Shown here in pieces: positions 1-6,528 of a DNA stretch of 12,654 nt; position 1 is the stretch's first letter, and each line of letters begins with the position of its first letter. Both the position numbers and the translations under genes were made by a program. Under the pieces are notes generated by a model. That model searched no databases, was not told where the DNA came from, and saw only the letters and a program-made list of their open reading frames with translations. The stretch spans positions 1 to 12,654 of the forward strand of contig CAYZXU010000070.1 of assembly GCA_964482535.1 (NCBI GenBank), read 5' to 3'. This DNA comes from CAYZXU01 sp964482535. GTDB taxonomy: Bacteria; Desulfobacterota; Desulfobacteria; Desulfobacterales; BuS5.

Positions 1-51
1 GTAAAGCCCGATTAAATTCAGGCGCTGTTTAAACTGTTTTGAGCTAATCAA

Positions 52-90
52 TATTATGAAAAAAAAATAAGGAGGTATTATGAAAAAAAA
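52..90 (+). repeat. 15-bp direct repeat around a mini-ORF and the first gene's start
   Basis: The 15-mer tattatgaaaaaaaa occurs at 52-66 and again at 76-90, 24 bp apart. The second copy contains the start codon of the first gene. The first copy creates a four-codon reading frame (Met-Lys-Lys-Lys-stop, 56-70) whose stop directly precedes the GGAGG ribosome binding site at 71-75. It could be a small duplication of the start region. The mini-ORF has no visible ribosome binding site of its own. The rest of 1-79 shows no gene and no convincing promoter. Confidence 0.5.
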
Positions 91-919
91 CTCAGTTGTT
101 AATATGGCGCTGGTTATTTTGTTTATTTTTCCTGCTATTGTTTATTCCGAAAGCTGGCAGGGCATTATTCAACAACAGACAAACGGTAGTGTTAACTGGG
201 GCAACGGCGTTATCCAGGCAACCGGAATCGGTGTGCCTCCGGAACACTCTTTTGGCAAGCCGAATGCGCGTCCCATGGCGTTAAGGGCGGCGCGGCTTGT
301 AGCTTATCGTAATCTTCTGGAAATTATACAGGGCGTCAGGATAGATTCAACCACACTCGTTAAAAATTTTGCCGTTGAAAACGATGTGGTCATGTCCAAG
401 ATTCAAGGCATGGTTAAAGGAGCACAGGTGGTAAAACGGGAATATTTGTCTGACGGCACAGTTGAAGTAACCGTTCAGATGAATCTTCAGGGTGGCTTTT
501 CCCAGCTTGTTTTGCCCGGGGATATAAAACCTGTAGATACTATTATTCCCATGACTCCGCCTGCCGCACCCTCTTTATCCGTATTCACAGGTCTGGTCGT
601 TGATGCCAGGGGTTTGAACGTAAGACCTGCCATGTCTCCTAAAGTTTATGATGAAAGCGGGCAGGAAGTATACGGGTCGGCATTTGTCAGCCGTGAATAT
701 GCGGTTCAGCAGGGAATGAGCGGATATGCAAAGGATGTTGCATCTGCCATAAATAATTCAAGGGTAACCGATAATCCTGTGGTGGTAAAAGGCATAAAGA
801 CAAAGGGGCCTGGAAATTGCGATATAGTTATCAGTAATGCTGACGCTTCAAAACTCAGAAGCGCTGCAGAACATCTTTCTTTTATGAAACAGTGCAGGGT
901 GATGATGGTTGTTGATTAG
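80..919 (+). CDS. secreted LPP20-like envelope protein
   Basis: This 279-residue protein has an N-terminal export signal: a Lys-rich start, a hydrophobic stretch at residues 8-22, and a likely signal peptidase I site near Val-Tyr-Ser (21-23). There is no lipobox cysteine, so despite the family name it is probably soluble in the periplasm or peripheral to the envelope. Residues about 41-140 resemble the LPP20 / flagellar-assembly-T N-terminal type of domain, with the Arg/Ala-rich helix ARPMALRAARLVAYRNLLE and then a beta-rich part. A Pro-rich linker (about 154-165) leads to a C-terminal domain (166-279) containing GLVVDARGLNVRPAMSP, which I associate only loosely with related deltaproteobacterial proteins. 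The start is fixed by GGAGG at 71-75. The gene lies 62 bp upstream of the TPR lipoprotein and is probably co-transcribed with it and the FecR gene. The molecular role is unknown; an envelope or surface-assembly function is inferred. Confidence 0.75.
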   Translation: MKKNSVVNMALVILFIFPAIVYSESWQGIIQQQTNGSVNWGNGVIQATGIGVPPEHSFGKPNARPMALRAARLVAYRNLLEIIQGVRIDSTTLVKNFAVENDVVMSKIQGMVKGAQVVKREYLSDGTVEVTVQMNLQGGFSQLVLPGDIKPVDTIIPMTPPAAPSLSVFTGLVVDARGLNVRPAMSPKVYDESGQEVYGSAFVSREYAVQQGMSGYAKDVASAINNSRVTDNPVVVKGIKTKGPGNCDIVISNADASKLRSAAEHLSFMKQCRVMMVVD

Positions 920-947
920 CTGTCTGCTCCAAAGCGGTCAAATTAAA

Positions 948-963
948 AAATATTATAATATTT
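948..963. repeat. 16-bp AT-only perfect palindrome
   Basis: Positions 948-963 read aaatattataatattt, which is its own reverse complement, in the 62-bp gap between the first two genes. It contains a -10-like TATAAT (954-959) but no matching -35 element lies about 17 bp upstream. It could be a weak internal promoter, an operator or simply AT-rich spacer. Confidence 0.35.
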
Positions 964-981
964 ATATGTTAAGGAGGCAAT

Positions 982-2145
982 ATGTATTCCAGAAAAATAT
1001 TTTTAACTCTTGCAGTTATATGCATCCTTTTTTTGTTTTCCTGCGGTCCAAAACCGGTGGCGCCCAAGGCTGAGCTTGATACTCCGGGGCATCACGTTAA
1101 AAACGGTATGAAGCTGCTTAAGTCAGGCAAGATTGATAATGCTTTAAGCGAGTTTGAAAGGGCTAAAGCGCTTGACCCTGAATATTCTCCTGCTTTTGTG
1201 GGTATAGGTCTTGTAAATGGCTGTAAAGGATCTTTTGAAAACGGTCTGGATGCAATGAAAACAGCAGCAAAATATGCCAAAGGCAATGAACAGGAATTTT
1301 TAGTCAATACAGGCTATATGCGTCTTTATATAATGGGAAAAGAAAAAATTGACAGGGACTGGCTTGAGCTGGTTGAGAAAAGATTCAAAAAAGCACATAA
1401 TATTTATCCTGATTTGCCGGAGCCATACTATTATATGGGAGTTGCCTATAAGATGTCATACAGGTTTCACGAGTCGGCAAAGATGTTTGAAGGGGTTCTG
1501 GAAATTGGTAATGGTTTCATGGAAGAGGCAGACAGAGAGTATGAGATAGTTCAGAAAATTGAAAGAGCAATGCCCGGTTCAATTAACGGCAAAAAGATCG
1601 CTCTTTTAAAGAAAATAAGCCGCGGGGATGTCGCTGCCCTTTTTATCGAGGAATTAAGAGTTGATGAACTTTTTAAAAACAGAACACCCAAAAAATTTGA
1701 TACCTCATTTAAAAGCCCGGAAAAAGCATTTGTTACAGGTGAATATGTAAAAATTCCTCCTGCAACAGATATCGCCGATCATGTGTTAAAGGTTGATATA
1801 GAGGCTGTAATTGAAGTAGGGATTAAAGGGCTTCAGCCTTTCCCTGACCATACGTTTAAACCGTATAAGGATATTACACGCGCTGAATATGCAATGATGA
1901 TGGAAGATCTACTTATAAAGATTACAGGGGTTGATCAGCTTGCAACGAGATTTATAGGAAGCGTATCTCCTTTTCCTGATTTAAGAAATGACCTTCCTTA
2001 TTTCAACGCAGTGATGATCTGTACAACCCGCGGTATAATGGTGGCGGATTTTTCTTCAGGTGAATTTAATGCAATGGGAACCGTTTCCGGAGCGGATGCG
2101 CTGCTTGGGATCCGTCAGCTTAAAATTCAGCTTGGCAAATTTTGA
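982..2145 (+). CDS. outer-membrane TPR lipoprotein with SLH-like repeats
   Basis: This 387-residue predicted lipoprotein begins with a hydrophobic signal ending in the lipobox Leu-Phe-Ser-Cys (Cys21). Gly at +2, rather than Asp, suggests sorting to the outer membrane. TPR-like helices cover about 37-100 (NGMKLLKSGKIDNALSEFER, ending in a DPEYSPAF turn) and about 132-173 (FKKAHNIYPDLPEPYYYMG). The C-terminus has two S-layer-homology-like repeats. The first, about 263-311, has DIADHVLKVDIEAVIEVGI followed by FPDHTFKPYKDITRAEYA. The second, about 328-382, has FPDLRNDLPYFNAV followed by VSGADALL. In other bacteria SLH domains bind cell-wall polymers or S-layers; the ligand in a Gram-negative envelope is not evident here. 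AAGGAGG at 971-977 fixes the start. The gene sits between the LPP20-like gene and the FecR gene, 27 bp before the latter, so a joint envelope scaffold is a reasonable inference. Confidence 0.8.
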   Translation: MYSRKIFLTLAVICILFLFSCGPKPVAPKAELDTPGHHVKNGMKLLKSGKIDNALSEFERAKALDPEYSPAFVGIGLVNGCKGSFENGLDAMKTAAKYAKGNEQEFLVNTGYMRLYIMGKEKIDRDWLELVEKRFKKAHNIYPDLPEPYYYMGVAYKMSYRFHESAKMFEGVLEIGNGFMEEADREYEIVQKIERAMPGSINGKKIALLKKISRGDVAALFIEELRVDELFKNRTPKKFDTSFKSPEKAFVTGEYVKIPPATDIADHVLKVDIEAVIEVGIKGLQPFPDHTFKPYKDITRAEYAMMMEDLLIKITGVDQLATRFIGSVSPFPDLRNDLPYFNAVMICTTRGIMVADFSSGEFNAMGTVSGADALLGIRQLKIQLGKF

Positions 2146-2172
2146 TGGCGTCGTAAAAATGGAGCAATATAA

Positions 2173-2940
2173 ATGAAACCTTTAAGCATATTAATAGCCT
2201 TTTTTTTACTGGGTTTGTCTCCTTTTTCTGCACTTTGTGGCAGTAAAGCTATTATAATTGATCTTAAAGATGGGAATGCCAAAGTTACCCTTCTTAAAGG
2301 AAAGGCTTATCTCGTTAAAAAGGATATGGAGAGGATTCGTGCCATTGTGCCTGGCGATTTATTGTCCAGGGGCTCTTTTGTTTCCACGGATAAGGGTTCG
2401 AGGATTGAATTAAAGATGCCGGATTCGAGTTTTTTGCGTTTTGATGAATTAACCACATTTGAACTGGTATCTACAGGCATTGATAAAAAGAAAAAAAAGC
2501 GGGATATAAGGGTAAACCTTATTTTGGGTAAAGCCTGGGCTAACGTGTCCAGATTTTTTAAGGTAAGGGGAAGTTTTTCTATCTCCACAAAAACTGCCGT
2601 TGCAGGTGTGCGCGGCACTCTTTACAGAATGAACGTAAATAAAGACGACTCTGTTATTATAAAGGTTTACGGAGGAGAGGTTATGGTTAACAGCCAAAAC
2701 ACTGCTGATTCATTTGCAGGTTTGCTGCCGGAAACCGTAAGGGCTGCCAGACCCTATGCCGTTTCAGGCCCTCATCCCGTGAGCATTGAGGAATGGACAT
2801 ATATTATAAGTTCAATGCAGCAGATTGTTGTTTATCCTGACGGAACAGTGACAAAGCCTTTTAATTTTTTTGAAGAGGAAGATCTAAACGAATGGGTTAA
2901 ATGGAACAGGGAGATGGATAAGAACAAAATGGCATTGTAA
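2173..2940 (+). CDS. exported FecR-domain protein
   Basis: This 255-residue protein has an N-terminal hydrophobic segment (3-20) that looks like a signal peptide. The Cys at 22 is not in a good lipobox (Ser-Ala-Leu-Cys), so lipidation is doubtful. The FecR domain spans about 36-172: it starts with AKVTLLKGKAYL, continues with GDLLSRGSFVSTDKGSRIEL, and ends in the diagnostic TAVAGVRGTLYRMNV (141-155) and VYGGEVMV (165-172). Classical FecR is an inner-membrane anti-sigma/sensor protein. This protein lacks an N-terminal cytoplasmic anti-sigma region and is wholly exported, so it belongs with stand-alone periplasmic FecR-domain proteins of unclear role. A Lys-rich loop (105-109) interrupts the domain. 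The C-terminal about 60 residues (from 195) are acidic and unassigned. A GGAG at 2161-2164 is the ribosome binding site. It is the last gene of the envelope cluster. Confidence 0.82.
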   Translation: MKPLSILIAFFLLGLSPFSALCGSKAIIIDLKDGNAKVTLLKGKAYLVKKDMERIRAIVPGDLLSRGSFVSTDKGSRIELKMPDSSFLRFDELTTFELVSTGIDKKKKKRDIRVNLILGKAWANVSRFFKVRGSFSISTKTAVAGVRGTLYRMNVNKDDSVIIKVYGGEVMVNSQNTADSFAGLLPETVRAARPYAVSGPHPVSIEEWTYIISSMQQIVVYPDGTVTKPFNFFEEEDLNEWVKWNREMDKNKMAL

Positions 2941-2968
2941 AAAAATTTCCATATACTGCCCACTTGAT

Positions 2969-2990
2969 AACTGTTTTGCAGTTTTTATTT
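2969..2990 (+). terminator. weak Rho-independent terminator after the FecR gene
   Basis: A 5-bp stem AACTG/CAGTT (2969-2973 with 2979-2983) encloses a 5-base loop and is followed by TTTATTT. It lies 29 bp after the FecR stop and before the promoter of the toxin-antitoxin module. The stem is short, so termination would be modest. Confidence 0.35.
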
Positions 2991-3007
2991 CAAATTCAGC
3001 AATCTTA

Positions 3008-3037
3008 TTGACATCATAAATCATGATGTATTATAGT
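3008..3037 (+). promoter_or_regulatory. sigma-70 promoter of the toxin-antitoxin module
   Basis: A perfect -35 TTGACA at 3008-3013 is followed by -10-like TATAGT at 3032-3037 (18-bp spacing; TTATAG at 17 bp is the alternative reading). It lies about 50 bp before the antitoxin start. The two operator-like palindromes listed separately sit inside the spacer and at the expected transcription start. Confidence 0.6.
3011..3029. promoter_or_regulatory. candidate TA autoregulation operator 1
   Basis: Perfect 7-bp inverted arms ACATCAT (3011-3017) and ATGATGT (3023-3029) are separated by 5 bases and occupy the -35/-10 spacer of the TA promoter. The inner 8-mer ATCATGAT (3020-3027) recurs at 3082-3089 over the antitoxin start codon, 62 bp downstream. 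Phd/YefM antitoxins commonly repress their own promoters through such sites. Confidence 0.5.
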
Positions 3038-3038
3038 T

Positions 3039-3049
3039 TAGACAGTCTA
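3039..3049. promoter_or_regulatory. candidate TA operator 2 at the transcription start
   Basis: TAGAC-a-GTCTA is a perfect 5-bp inverted repeat with a one-base centre just after the -10 element, where a bound repressor would block initiation. Its sequence differs from operator 1, so it may bind a different protein or be fortuitous. Confidence 0.35.
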
Positions 3050-3084
3050 GCTTGGAATCATAACAATAACGATTAGGTGTCATC

Positions 3085-3339
3085 ATGATTGAAAACTATT
3101 GGCAACTTCAGGATGCAAAAAATAAATTCAGCAAACTTGTTGAGACAGCCCAACAAAAAGGTCCTCAAATTGTGACCAAACATGGTAAAAAAGCGGTTGT
3201 TATTCTTTCAATTAACGAATACAAGCGACTGACAAAACCTAAAACAAATTTGGTTCATTTTTTTAAAAACTCCCCCCTTGCAGAGGAAAAAATTGACCTA
3301 TCGAGAAACAAAGATTTTTCAAGGGATATCGACTTATGA
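3085..3339 (+). CDS. Phd/YefM-family antitoxin
   Basis: This 84-residue protein is the antitoxin of a type II toxin-antitoxin pair. The N-terminal segment NYWQLQDAKNKFSKLVETAQ (4-23), then GPQIVTKHGKKAVVILSINEYKRL, is the standard Phd/YefM DNA-binding fold. The C-terminal tail (about 55-84), with clustered charges, is the usual disordered toxin-neutralising region. It should bind and inhibit the downstream PIN-domain toxin and repress the promoter. The ribosome binding site is weak (AGGTG at 3075-3079). The last four bases overlap the toxin start in an ATGA arrangement, implying translational coupling. A Phd-type antitoxin with a VapC-type toxin is a common mixed pairing. Its position between unrelated conserved clusters suggests acquisition as an accessory cassette. 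Confidence 0.9.
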   Translation: MIENYWQLQDAKNKFSKLVETAQQKGPQIVTKHGKKAVVILSINEYKRLTKPKTNLVHFFKNSPLAEEKIDLSRNKDFSRDIDL

Positions 3340-3761
3340 ATTACTTGTTGGACACATGCGTTATCTCGGAATTAATCAAAAAATACCCTGATTCCAAAGT
3401 GATTCAATGGATATCCGATATTGAAGAAGCACATTTATTTATCAGTGTCCTTACGATGGGTGAACTACACAAAGGAATAGAGAAGTTGACGGAGAGTAAA
3501 AAAAAGAACAAGCTCCACAAATGGGTCACTTATGATATGAAAAAAAGATTTCAAAACAAAATAATTGATTTCGATCTTCACACCGCAACCATTTGGGGTA
3601 AAATTCAGGCAAAATCAGAAATGTCAGGACAGAAACTGCCCGCTATTGATTCTCTTATAGCTGCCACAGGGATATCACATGACCTTATTGTGGTAACAAG
3701 AAACACGAAGGATATGGAAAATAGTGGAGTAGACTTGCTTAATCCCTGGGCAATTAAATAA
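3336..3761 (+). CDS. vapC: VapC/FitB-family PIN-domain toxin
   Basis: This 141-residue PIN-domain ribonuclease has all the acidic metal-binding positions expected of the family: Asp6 in the N-terminal YLLDTCVISE, Glu43 in TMGELHKGIEK, Asp105 in LPAIDSLIAATG, and Asn123/Asp126 in TRNTKDM. The length (about 140 residues) and the VISELIKKYP start match the FitB-like VapC branch. Such toxins cleave tRNA or rRNA when freed from the antitoxin; the target here cannot be read from sequence. It starts within the antitoxin stop codon (ATGA) and has no independent ribosome binding site upstream other than in the antitoxin coding region. With an intact active site and an intact partner, the module looks functional rather than decayed. 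The symbol reflects the family; a specific orthologue was not identified. Confidence 0.9.
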   Translation: MNYLLDTCVISELIKKYPDSKVIQWISDIEEAHLFISVLTMGELHKGIEKLTESKKKNKLHKWVTYDMKKRFQNKIIDFDLHTATIWGKIQAKSEMSGQKLPAIDSLIAATGISHDLIVVTRNTKDMENSGVDLLNPWAIK

Positions 3762-3900
3762 TTCCCATATTTTGCAATTGCTTGATAAAAATATGTCTGT
3801 GTTGAATGCAGAAAGTGGTCAACAAAACGCTGTAAGGGACACAAAAAATTGAAAGCATGAAATAAAACAATATTCAGATTTTCGTGATAATTTTTTCCTC

Positions 3901-3930
3901 AAACTTGTCCGGGTCAGGTTTTATTTTTTA
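3901..3930 (+). terminator. Rho-independent terminator downstream of the TA module
   Basis: Arms AAACTTG (3901-3907) and CAGGTTT (3915-3921) form a 7-bp RNA stem with one G-U pair and a 7-base loop, followed by TATTTTTT. It lies 140 bp after the toxin stop and points in the + direction. The stretch 3762-3900 before it shows no gene. Confidence 0.55.
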
Positions 3931-3945
3931 CGAGTTTATCAATAA

Positions 3946-3986
3946 TTGAGACCTTTGGAAAACTTTTCATTTCGCAAAGGTCTCAA
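3946..3986. repeat. 12-bp perfect inverted repeat in the convergent gap
   Basis: TTGAGACCTTTG (3946-3957) pairs perfectly with CAAAGGTCTCAA (3975-3986) around a 17-base loop that itself contains GAAAACTTTTC. It lies just beyond the stop of ahcY and could end the minus-strand operon transcript, but no clear U-run follows on either strand. The alternative is a dispersed palindromic (REP- or MITE-like) element. Confidence 0.6.
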
Positions 3987-4012
3987 AATATGAACCTGTT
4001 TTTAAGCGAGTC

Positions 4013-5278
4013 CTAAGTTCCCATTGTCCAGGAAGAAAGGTATTTTTTCTGCTCAGCAGTCAGTTCGTCTATTTCCATGTCCATGCTCGCAAGTTTTTCT
4101 TTGGCAATCTGTTTGTCGATATTTTCCGGCACAGGATAGACATCATTTTTAAGAGGCTCTTTCAAATTTACCATGTATTCGATGCTGAGAGCCTGATTGG
4201 CAAAGCTCATATCCATTACGCTTGAAGGGTGACCTTCTGCTGCTGCAAGATTTATAAGCCTGCCTTCACCAAGTATATTTATGCGTCTGCCGTCTTCCAG
4301 TTTGTATTCTTCAACAAAGGGGCGTATAGTTCTTGTTGATTTTGTAATGGTCTTAAGCCCTTCAATTTCCAGCTCTACATTAAAATGCCCTGAGTTCGCT
4401 ACTATAGCGCCGTCTTTCATTGCTGCAAAGTGCTCTTTGCGTATAACATTGATATTTCCTGTGACTGTACAGAAAAAATCGCCTGTTTCAGCAGCTTTTT
4501 TTATGGGCATAACGGAAAAACCTTCCATTACAGCCTCAAGAGCTGCAACAGGCTCAACCTCGGTTACAATAACATGTGCTCCCATGCCGCGGGCTCTCAT
4601 TGCAAGCCCCTTGCCGCACCATCCATATCCGCACACAACAAAATTGCTTCCTGCAATTAACCTGTTTGTGGCTCGTATAATTCCGTCAATTGTACTCTGG
4701 CCGGTGCCGTATCTGTTGTCGAAAAAATGTTTTGTCTGTGCGTCATTTACTGCAACAATAGGGTATTTTAAAACATTATCATTTGCCATGCTCTTTAGGC
4801 GGATAATTCCGGTTGTGGTTTCTTCAGTGCCGCCAAGAATACCGTCAATAAGTTCGGTTCGCTGGGAATGAATCGTTGAAACAAGATCTGCGCCGTCATC
4901 CATCGTGTAATTGGGTTTTATGTCAAGAACCGAATTTAAATGTTTGTAATATGTTTCATTGTCTTCGCCTTTAATTGCATGCACTTCAATTTTGTCATTT
5001 TCAACCAGGGAAGCTGCAACGTCATCCTGTGTGCTTAAAGGGTTTGAGGCGCACAGGGAAACTTGTGCTCCGCCTGCTTTTAAAGTCTGCATTAAGGAAG
5101 CGGTTTCTGTTGTTACATGAAGACACCCGGCTACGCGCACCCCTTTAAGAGGCTTATCCTTTTCAAATCTTTCTTTAATCCGGTTCAGTACCGGCATGTT
5201 CTGATTTGCCCATTCAATTCTAAGAGAACCTTCTTTTGCAAGTTTTATGTTTTTAATGTCATATTCCACTTTATACAT
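4013..5278 (-). CDS. ahcY: S-adenosylhomocysteine hydrolase (adenosylhomocysteinase)
   Basis: This 421-residue cytosolic enzyme splits S-adenosylhomocysteine reversibly into adenosine and homocysteine with bound NAD, relieving product inhibition of methyltransferases. Visible motifs are GCLHVTTETA (51-60), SNPLSTQDDVAA (78-89), DDGADL (127-132), EETTTG (152-157), NDAQTK (178-183, with the catalytic Lys), the NAD-binding loop GYGWCGKG (217-224), NSGHFN (295-300) and GRLINLAAAEGHPSSVMDMSF. The protein lacks the roughly 40-residue insert of eukaryotic and many bacterial enzymes and ends in SSWTMGT rather than a KPDHYRY-like tail. It is therefore of the shorter type found in archaea and Thermotoga. 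An AGGAG-like site (AAAGGAG, 5281-5287 on the minus strand) fixes the start. It follows metK by 69 bp and is the last gene of the operon. Confidence 0.96.
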   Translation of the reverse strand: MYKVEYDIKNIKLAKEGSLRIEWANQNMPVLNRIKERFEKDKPLKGVRVAGCLHVTTETASLMQTLKAGGAQVSLCASNPLSTQDDVAASLVENDKIEVHAIKGEDNETYYKHLNSVLDIKPNYTMDDGADLVSTIHSQRTELIDGILGGTEETTTGIIRLKSMANDNVLKYPIVAVNDAQTKHFFDNRYGTGQSTIDGIIRATNRLIAGSNFVVCGYGWCGKGLAMRARGMGAHVIVTEVEPVAALEAVMEGFSVMPIKKAAETGDFFCTVTGNINVIRKEHFAAMKDGAIVANSGHFNVELEIEGLKTITKSTRTIRPFVEEYKLEDGRRINILGEGRLINLAAAEGHPSSVMDMSFANQALSIEYMVNLKEPLKNDVYPVPENIDKQIAKEKLASMDMEIDELTAEQKKYLSSWTMGT

Positions 5279-5290
5279 GTCTCCTTTAGT

Positions 5291-5306
5291 AACTTTTCAA
5301 AAAGTT
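5291..5306 (-). promoter_or_regulatory. small AT-rich hairpin before the ahcY ribosome binding site
   Basis: Arms AACTTTT (5291-5297) and AAAAGTT (5300-5306) are perfect inverted repeats separated by two bases, just upstream of the ahcY Shine-Dalgarno sequence in the metK-ahcY gap. They could modestly structure the leader. The leader does not look like an S-adenosylhomocysteine riboswitch. Confidence 0.25.
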
Positions 5307-5347
5307 TCGATAAATGCTTCGCCATGCCAATTTTCTGTTTTTAATAT

Positions 5348-6517
5348 TTACAGACCTGCCATTTCCCTTATAATATCAGCCTTATTTGTTTTTTCCCAGG
5401 TAAAATCCGGTTCATTACGTCCAAAGTGACCATAAGCGGAAGTTTTGCTGTATATGGGACGCAGGAGATCAAGATATTCTATTATGGCTGCCGGTCTTAA
5501 ATCAAAAACCTCTCTAATAATTTCTCTGGCCTTTTTTTCCTCTATAACTCCGGTGCCTCTTAAATCAGCCATAACTGAAACCGGTTCTGCAACTCCTATT
5601 GCATAGGCAAGCTGAACTCTGCATCTTTTTGCAATACCTGCTGCAATTAAATTTTTAGCTATATGTCTTGCCATATATGATGCGCTCCGGTCAACCTTTG
5701 AAGGGTCTTTTCCTGAAAAGCATCCCCCACCGTGAGCGCCCTGTCCACCGTAGGTATCAACAATAATTTTTCTTCCTGTAAGCCCGCAGTCTCCCATTGG
5801 TCCGCCAATAATAAATTGTCCTGTGGCATTAATTAAAAACTTTGTGTCATCATCGATCAGGTTATCAGGTATTACTTTTTTAATTACCTCTTCTATAATT
5901 GCATCTTTTAAATCTGCATATTTAACATGCGGGTTATGCTGGGCAGCTATTACTACCGTGTCAATACGTTTAGGAATTCTATCCACATACTCAACGCTGA
6001 CCTGCGCTTTTCCGTCAGGTCTTAAAAAATCAATAGTCTTGTCTTTCCTGACTGTTGATAGACGTCTGCATAGTTTATGCGCAAAAGTAATGGGTGTGGG
6101 CATTAATTCAGGGGTCTCGTCTACGGCAAAACCGAACATCAGCCCCTGATCCCCTGCACCCTGTTCATCATACATTCCCTCATTAATATTTACCCCCTGG
6201 GCAATGTCAGGCGATTGATGGTCTATGCTGGTTATTACCGAACATGTCTTCCAGTCAAACCCCATGTCCGATGAATTATAACCTATATTTTTTATAGTAT
6301 CCCTGACTATCTGGGGAATATCAACGTAGCAGTTCGTTGTTATTTCACCGGCAATAAAAGCAAGCCCCGTTGTAACTAAAGTCTCACATGCAACTCTGCA
6401 TTTTTTATCCTTTTCAATAATTGCATCAAGAATCGAATCTGAAATAGCATCTGCAACCTTGTCAGGATGTCCCTCGGTAACAGATTCAGAAGTAAATAAA
6501 ATTTTATCCCTGTTCAT
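5348..6517 (-). CDS. metK: S-adenosylmethionine synthase
   Basis: This 389-residue cytosolic enzyme makes S-adenosylmethionine from methionine and ATP, releasing phosphate and pyrophosphate. The signatures are all present: GHPDKVADAISD (16-27), GAGDQGLMFG (120-129), PDGKAQV (167-173), DTYGGQGAHGG (254-264), the phosphate-binding loop GGGCFSGKDPSKVDRSA (263-279) and the C-terminal YGHFGR. The loop has Cys in place of the usual Ala (GGGAFSGKD), a conservative change. Length is normal. An AAGGAG site at 6525-6530 (read on the minus strand) fixes the start and overlaps the stop codon of panC, so the two genes are probably translationally coupled. With ahcY downstream it forms the synthesis and clearance ends of the methylation cycle. 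Confidence 0.97.
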   Translation of the reverse strand: MNRDKILFTSESVTEGHPDKVADAISDSILDAIIEKDKKCRVACETLVTTGLAFIAGEITTNCYVDIPQIVRDTIKNIGYNSSDMGFDWKTCSVITSIDHQSPDIAQGVNINEGMYDEQGAGDQGLMFGFAVDETPELMPTPITFAHKLCRRLSTVRKDKTIDFLRPDGKAQVSVEYVDRIPKRIDTVVIAAQHNPHVKYADLKDAIIEEVIKKVIPDNLIDDDTKFLINATGQFIIGGPMGDCGLTGRKIIVDTYGGQGAHGGGCFSGKDPSKVDRSASYMARHIAKNLIAAGIAKRCRVQLAYAIGVAEPVSVMADLRGTGVIEEKKAREIIREVFDLRPAAIIEYLDLLRPIYSKTSAYGHFGRNEPDFTWEKTNKADIIREMAGL

Positions 6518-6528
6518 AGAACATCTCC

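Noticed and set aside
4281..4871. 196-codon open frame on the plus strand inside ahcY
   Set aside because: It lies wholly antisense to a well-conserved enzyme gene and resembles no protein family. It is a shadow of ahcY codon usage.
5279..5347. Possible S-adenosylhomocysteine riboswitch in front of ahcY
   Set aside because: The 69-bp gap is AT-rich, with only a small AACTTTT/AAAAGTT hairpin, and lacks the GC-rich pseudoknot core of the SAH riboswitch.
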